From: Acidobacteriota bacterium
GTDB taxonomy: Bacteria > Acidobacteriota > Polarisedimenticolia > Gp22-AA2
Assembly (NCBI GenBank): GCA_027297005.1
Contig: JAPUIN010000031.1
Location: 1 to 12,329, forward strand
Direction: 5' to 3'
DNA length: 12,329 bases
Part shown: one piece after another, positions 8,215-12,329 of the stretch
Position numbering within the stretch: position 1 is the stretch's first letter
How the letters are laid out: the number at the start of each line of letters is the position of its first letter
Program-made: the position numbers and the translations under genes
The notes under the pieces: model-generated
What the model was told of the DNA's origin: nothing
Seen by the model: only the letters and a program-made list of their open reading frames with translations
Databases searched by the model: none

Positions 8215-8220
8215 CTCCTC
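8215..8220 (-). promoter_or_regulatory. Shine-Dalgarno that fixes the TTG start of glmM
   Basis: GAGGAG on the minus strand, nine bases before the TTG at 8205-8203. It overlaps the TGA stop of cdaR (8221-8219), so ribosomes ending cdaR would lie next to the glmM start. This favours the TTG over the in-frame ATG at 8334. Confidence 0.7.
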
Positions 8221-8929
8221 ACGACGCCTTCTCGTCCAGAATGGACGGCAGGGATTCACCGCGGCGTCCGCTCTCCGGGGAGTCGATCGAAACGTGAACA
8301 CGCACGGGGCCGGTCGGCCGGACGACCCGCACACGGCTGCCCGGTTGGGCCTCGGGGATCGGTGTGACCTCGATGTCGTAATCCTGCGTCTCCCCTTCGA
8401 GGGAGATCGTGCTGGTCGTCGCCCGCTTCACCCGCGCCACCTCGCTCGCCGGCCCCTCGATCGTCACGACCGCCGGATCGATGACGTGATCGCGCTTCTT
8501 GTGGCCCGGCGGGGGTCGTCCCGCGAAGACGGCGACCACGGGGATCTCCCTCTGCAGGCGCTTCTCGACGTGCAGCGGGATGAGGCCCGGCTCGATCCGC
8601 ACCACGGTGGCACCGGGCGGGGCCTTGATCATCTTGGCGTTGATCTGGACATATTGCTCCCCCAGCGGGATCTCCGACAGATCGATACGGGCCGTGAGTC
8701 GGTCCGCCGTCACGTCCCGCAGGGTTGGTTCGGCTCCGCGCAGGCGGACAGCGACCGTGTCGATCACCTCGCCGGCCAGTTCCAGGTTCTCCGGGAGGGC
8801 GGTGTAGACGATCGGAACGGAGAAGTCTTTGACCCGGTCCTCCTCGCTGCTGACGACAATCCAGCAGACGCCCGCCAGGGCCAATGAGATCGCTTTGCGC
8901 AGGGCGTTGTGGCGCAGGTTCATTCGCAT
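8219..8929 (-). CDS. cdaR: YbbR-domain protein, CdaA regulator CdaR
   Basis: A 236-residue protein with one N-terminal membrane helix (about 12-27) and an extracytoplasmic part. Two YbbR-like repeats lie at about 33-120 and 125-215; the second carries the family's V-T-I-E-G-P segment at 155-160. Firmicute CdaR usually has three or four repeats, so this is a short form. CdaR binds the membrane cyclase CdaA and modulates c-di-AMP synthesis. It lies 7 bp after cdaA and 13 bp before glmM, the conserved order of the c-di-AMP module, which supports the function beyond the modest sequence conservation. Of two in-frame ATGs (8929 and 8923), the first has GAGG five bases upstream and is preferred. The tail (about 216-236) is polar and probably disordered. 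Confidence 0.88.
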   Translation of the reverse strand: MRMNLRHNALRKAISLALAGVCWIVVSSEEDRVKDFSVPIVYTALPENLELAGEVIDTVAVRLRGAEPTLRDVTADRLTARIDLSEIPLGEQYVQINAKMIKAPPGATVVRIEPGLIPLHVEKRLQREIPVVAVFAGRPPPGHKKRDHVIDPAVVTIEGPASEVARVKRATTSTISLEGETQDYDIEVTPIPEAQPGSRVRVVRPTGPVRVHVSIDSPESGRRGESLPSILDEKAS

Positions 8930-8936
8930 GGCGGCC

Positions 8937-9779
8937 TCAGGCGGTCCTTCCGGCTTCGCTCGGCCCGGCCCGCGCGACGCTCTTGGTGGAGGAGCCGACG
9001 GCGAGGCGATCGCGCAGGAACCGACTCAGTGCGTCGGCCCCCATGGCGGCCGAAAGACGCCCCTCGACCGCCGCCTGGATCGTGCCGCGCTCCTCCGAGA
9101 CGACGATGACGACACAGTCGTACTCCTCGGTCAGGCCGATCGCCGCGCGGTGCCGTGAACCGTACTGGCTGGACAGCCGCGGATCGTTGGTCACCGGCAG
9201 GAAGCAGGAGGCCGCCTTCACACGCCCGTCCCCGATGATCACCGCGCCGTCGTGCAGCGGCGATCCCGGCGTGAAAATATTGAGCAGCAGATCGCGCGAG
9301 ACGGCCGCGTCGAGTTGTGTGCCCGACTCGAGCTGGTCGGGTAACGCCTGGTCCCCCTCGATCACGATGAGGGCCCCCGTCGGGCGGCTGGCGAGATCGG
9401 CAACGGCCCGGACGATGTCGTTGAGCATCGTGTCGGTCATCTCCTGGTTCGCCAATCTCAGGAACGAGGTCCGGCCCAGACGCGACAGCGCACGCCGGAT
9501 CGTGGTCTGGAACAGGATGATGATCGCGAACGGGGCGTAGAACAGGACTTGCCCGAGAACCCGGTGCACTGTGTGCAGATGGAGCGGGCGACCCGGCGCC
9601 GTGAGCCAGTACGCCGTTACCACCACCAGGACTCCAATCAGCGTCTGCAGGGCCCGCGTTCCCTTGAGCAGCAGTCCGACCTGATAGAACAGGACGGTCA
9701 TCAGGAGGATATCGACTGCGTCCCTCCACCCGAAGGCAAACGAACCGATCTGCGGGAGAAAAGCTTCGAGCGAGCTCAT
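8937..9779 (-). CDS. cdaA: Membrane diadenylate cyclase CdaA (DisA_N domain)
   Basis: CdaA joins two ATP to make c-di-AMP, a second messenger for potassium/osmotic balance and cell-wall homeostasis. Of 280 residues, three transmembrane helices lie at about 22-38, 45-62 and 75-92, then a DisA_N catalytic domain at about 105-255. The active-site motifs are intact: LHDGA at 175-179 and the RHR triad at 209-211 followed by AAIGLTEE, with SEERG at 228-232. G-A-L-I-V-I-E-G at 135-142 is the usual start of the catalytic sheet. The C-terminal 20 residues are polar and specific to this protein. ATG 9779 has GAGGGG about 10 bases upstream. It follows folP by 31 bp and precedes cdaR by 7 bp. Regulation by the two products encoded downstream, CdaR and GlmM, is expected from Firmicute work. 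Confidence 0.96.
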   Translation of the reverse strand: MSSLEAFLPQIGSFAFGWRDAVDILLMTVLFYQVGLLLKGTRALQTLIGVLVVVTAYWLTAPGRPLHLHTVHRVLGQVLFYAPFAIIILFQTTIRRALSRLGRTSFLRLANQEMTDTMLNDIVRAVADLASRPTGALIVIEGDQALPDQLESGTQLDAAVSRDLLLNIFTPGSPLHDGAVIIGDGRVKAASCFLPVTNDPRLSSQYGSRHRAAIGLTEEYDCVVIVVSEERGTIQAAVEGRLSAAMGADALSRFLRDRLAVGSSTKSVARAGPSEAGRTA

Positions 9780-9810
9780 GGAGCGGGCCCCTCAGGAGAG
9801 GAGAGGATCA

Positions 9811-10911
9811 TCATGTCGGACCGTGCAGGACGGCGTGGCAGAGGCGGGCGACGCGCACCGCTTCCCGGACATCGTGCGCCCTGATGATATCAGCGCCGCC
9901 CGCGAGGGCCAAAGCCTCCGCGGCGAGGCTGACCTCCAGACGTTCCGGGATCGGCAGCTCGAGGGCGCCGCTGAGAAATGATTTTCGCGAGGCGCCGATC
10001 AGGATCGGCAGACCGAGACTTCTCAGGACGTGCAGGTGGCGCAGGATCGCGATGTTGTGGCGCCGCCGCTTGCCGAATCCGAGACCCGGGTCGATGACGA
10101 TCCGATCGGGCCGCACGCCGGCGCTCGAGAGCAGCGCGATCTGGCGTCGCAGGAATGCCGCAATCTCCGGCAGGAGATGCGCGTACCGGGGCGAGCGTTG
10201 CATCGTCCTGGGGCGTCCCCGGATGTGCTGAACGACGACCGGCAACCCGGTCTCCGCCACGATCGCCGGCATCGCCGGATCGAACGACAGGCCGGAGATG
10301 TCGTTCACCATGTCGGCGCCCACCTCCGCGGCACGCCGCGCCACCTCCGCCTTGGTCGTGTCGATCGAGATGAGGGGGCTCCGGGCGCGCCGCCGCGCCA
10401 GACGGCGCCGCAGTCCTTCCAGGACCGGCAACACACGGCGCAGCTCTTCCTTGAGCGGCACCGGGTGGGAGCCCGGGCGCGTCGACTCGCCACCGACGTC
10501 GATGATCGCGGCCCCCTCGTCGGCCATCCGCAGGGCCTGTTCAATCGCCTGCCGGGGTCGGCCGAAGCGGCCGCCGTCCGAGAACGAGTCGGGTGTGACG
10601 TTCAGAATGCCCATCACGATCGGACCGTCATCCAGACTGAGCCGTCCCCGGCGCAGCGCAAGCGAACGGGGAGGGGTGCCCGCTCGCTCGAATGCCTCCT
10701 CGATCTGCAGGGCCGGATCGCGCGTCACGGGCCGCCGGCGCGCCAGAGGCAGCATCGTGGCGAATGCCCGCCCGCCGCCGCCGAGAAGCACGGCGCGGCC
10801 GGCGCCACGCCGCGCCCCGGCCGGCCGCCCTGTTCCGCCGCAGCGGATCATCAACCGGCAGAGCAGGACGGCTGCTGTGGGACCAAGCGCCTCGAGACGC
10901 ACGAAGCGCAT
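9811..10911 (-). CDS. folP: Dihydropteroate synthase FolP with N-terminal extension
   Basis: FolP condenses 6-hydroxymethyl-dihydropterin diphosphate with p-aminobenzoate to dihydropteroate in folate synthesis and is the sulfonamide target. From ATG 10911 it has 366 residues, about 90 longer than E. coli FolP. The TIM-barrel core carries NVTPDSFSDGG at 104-114, GGESTRPG at 140-147, SIDTTK at 182-187, VNDISG at 202-207, DPGLGFGK at 274-281, GASRKSF at 306-312 and RAHDV at 344-348. The usual MHMRGTPxTMQ segment reads QHIRGRPRTMQ at 228-238. Residues 1-95 form a separate region starting MRFVRLEALGP; I recall similar extensions in deltaproteobacterial FolP, which supports this start. An in-frame ATG at 11025 would add 38 residues without family character. 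GGAGAGGAG lies three bases before ATG 10911, preceded by a GC hairpin. The position between ftsH and cdaA matches known gene order. Confidence 0.93.
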   Translation of the reverse strand: MRFVRLEALGPTAAVLLCRLMIRCGGTGRPAGARRGAGRAVLLGGGGRAFATMLPLARRRPVTRDPALQIEEAFERAGTPPRSLALRRGRLSLDDGPIVMGILNVTPDSFSDGGRFGRPRQAIEQALRMADEGAAIIDVGGESTRPGSHPVPLKEELRRVLPVLEGLRRRLARRRARSPLISIDTTKAEVARRAAEVGADMVNDISGLSFDPAMPAIVAETGLPVVVQHIRGRPRTMQRSPRYAHLLPEIAAFLRRQIALLSSAGVRPDRIVIDPGLGFGKRRRHNIAILRHLHVLRSLGLPILIGASRKSFLSGALELPIPERLEVSLAAEALALAGGADIIRAHDVREAVRVARLCHAVLHGPT

Positions 10912-10923
10912 GATCTCCTCTCC
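10912..10923 (-). promoter_or_regulatory. Ribosome binding site supporting the folP start at 10911
   Basis: On the minus strand GGAGAGGAG occupies 10923-10915, followed by ATC and the ATG. The AGGAG is only three bases from the start, but the upstream GGAG gives a spacer of eight. No comparable site precedes the alternative ATG at 11025. The first two G residues also belong to the neighbouring hairpin arm. Confidence 0.55.
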
Positions 10924-10939
10924 GCGGCCCGCGCCGCGG
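10922..10939 (-). promoter_or_regulatory. GC-only hairpin just upstream of the folP ribosome site
   Basis: Arms at 10922-10928 and 10933-10939 are perfect 7-bp complements of G and C only, with a four-base loop. The 3' arm in the transcript runs into the GG of the folP Shine-Dalgarno. No U-run follows, so it is unlikely to be an intrinsic terminator. It may restrict ribosome access or protect the mRNA end, but in GC-rich DNA a chance hairpin is possible. Confidence 0.35.
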
Positions 10940-11068
10940 GGGTCAGCTGAGAGGCCGAGGTGAAGCCGGTCCGATCGCGAGTCCGGCAGCGCGGCCGAGG
11001 CCAGCACGAGCACGTTGTGGATCATCGGTGGGAGGGTGAATCGTGGCGCGATGCGCCGTCGTGTCCTG

Positions 11069-11099
11069 ATTTGATGCGTTTGTCCTTGAGGCGTGTCAG
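11069..11099 (-). promoter_or_regulatory. Weak candidate promoter between ftsH and folP
   Basis: In the 195-bp gap after ftsH, CTGACA (11099-11094, five of six matches to TTGACA) is followed after 19 bp by TCAAAT (11074-11069, four of six to TATAAT). The stretch is locally less GC-rich than its surroundings. The spacing is long and the -10 poor, so this is only a candidate for separate transcription of folP and the genes after it. Confidence 0.18.
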
Positions 11100-11106
11100 C
11101 GCCGGG

Positions 11107-12329
<1,223 letters not shown>

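Noticed and set aside
6763..8887. Long plus-strand open frames (361 and 413 codons) opposite glmM and cdaR
   Set aside because: They are antisense to well-supported genes, have no recognisable domains and are Arg/Pro/Gly-rich, as expected for shadow frames in GC-rich coding DNA.
10912..11025. A 38-residue N-terminal extension of FolP from an ATG at 11025
   Set aside because: The residues have no FolP character, while ATG 10911 has a purine-rich ribosome site and begins a region resembling known FolP extensions.

Overview
The window is GC-rich bacterial chromosomal DNA carrying a tightly packed housekeeping operon on the minus strand (from the right edge down to 2720), followed by a small group of envelope-type genes at the left end. 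The gene order ftsH, folP, cdaA, cdaR (ybbR), glmM, pdxJ, with a signal-peptide beta-barrel-type protein and TPR proteins nearby, suggests a high-GC Gram-negative lineage such as Acidobacteriota or a deltaproteobacterial relative. That placement is an inference from gene order and protein style; no rRNA or other marker is present. I see no tRNA, rRNA, CRISPR array, insertion sequence or phage gene.

Right part (12329 to 6066, minus strand): the C-terminal part of the membrane protease FtsH, then dihydropteroate synthase FolP with an N-terminal extension, diadenylate cyclase CdaA, its YbbR-domain regulator CdaR, phosphoglucosamine mutase GlmM (TTG start, with its Shine-Dalgarno overlapping the cdaR stop) and pyridoxine 5'-phosphate synthase PdxJ. 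The central cdaA-cdaR-glmM trio is the classical c-di-AMP and cell-wall-precursor module. Gaps inside the run are 7 to 31 bp, except 195 bp between ftsH and folP.

Middle (6069 to 2720, minus strand): two thiamine-diphosphate-dependent 2-oxoacid dehydrogenase E1 proteins in tandem. The first is a stand-alone E1-alpha overlapping pdxJ by 4 bp (ATGA). The second is a 706-residue natural fusion of E1-alpha and E1-beta. They are separated by 98 bp holding a strong hairpin. No E2 or E3 gene is in the window. The fused protein has the GEG form of the ThDP motif, as in mammalian branched-chain E1-alpha; the stand-alone protein has GDG.

Left part (2688 to 1): a plus-strand gene for an exported, probably beta-barrel protein (1816-2688) converges on the fused E1 gene with a 31-bp gap. 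It diverges from a minus-strand gene for an exported TPR protein (1709-54). The 106-bp divergent region holds overlapping candidate -10 elements for the two directions and a two-helix inverted repeat abutting the plus-strand ATG. A further minus-strand gene begins at a GTG overlapping the TPR stop and runs off the left edge after 19 hydrophobic residues.

No stretch longer than 300 bp lacks a gene. Nothing here is clearly a new defence, mobile or other undescribed system. The items most worth a second look are the tandem E1 arrangement and the structured RNA candidates at 1769-1815, 4892-4931 and 10922-10939.
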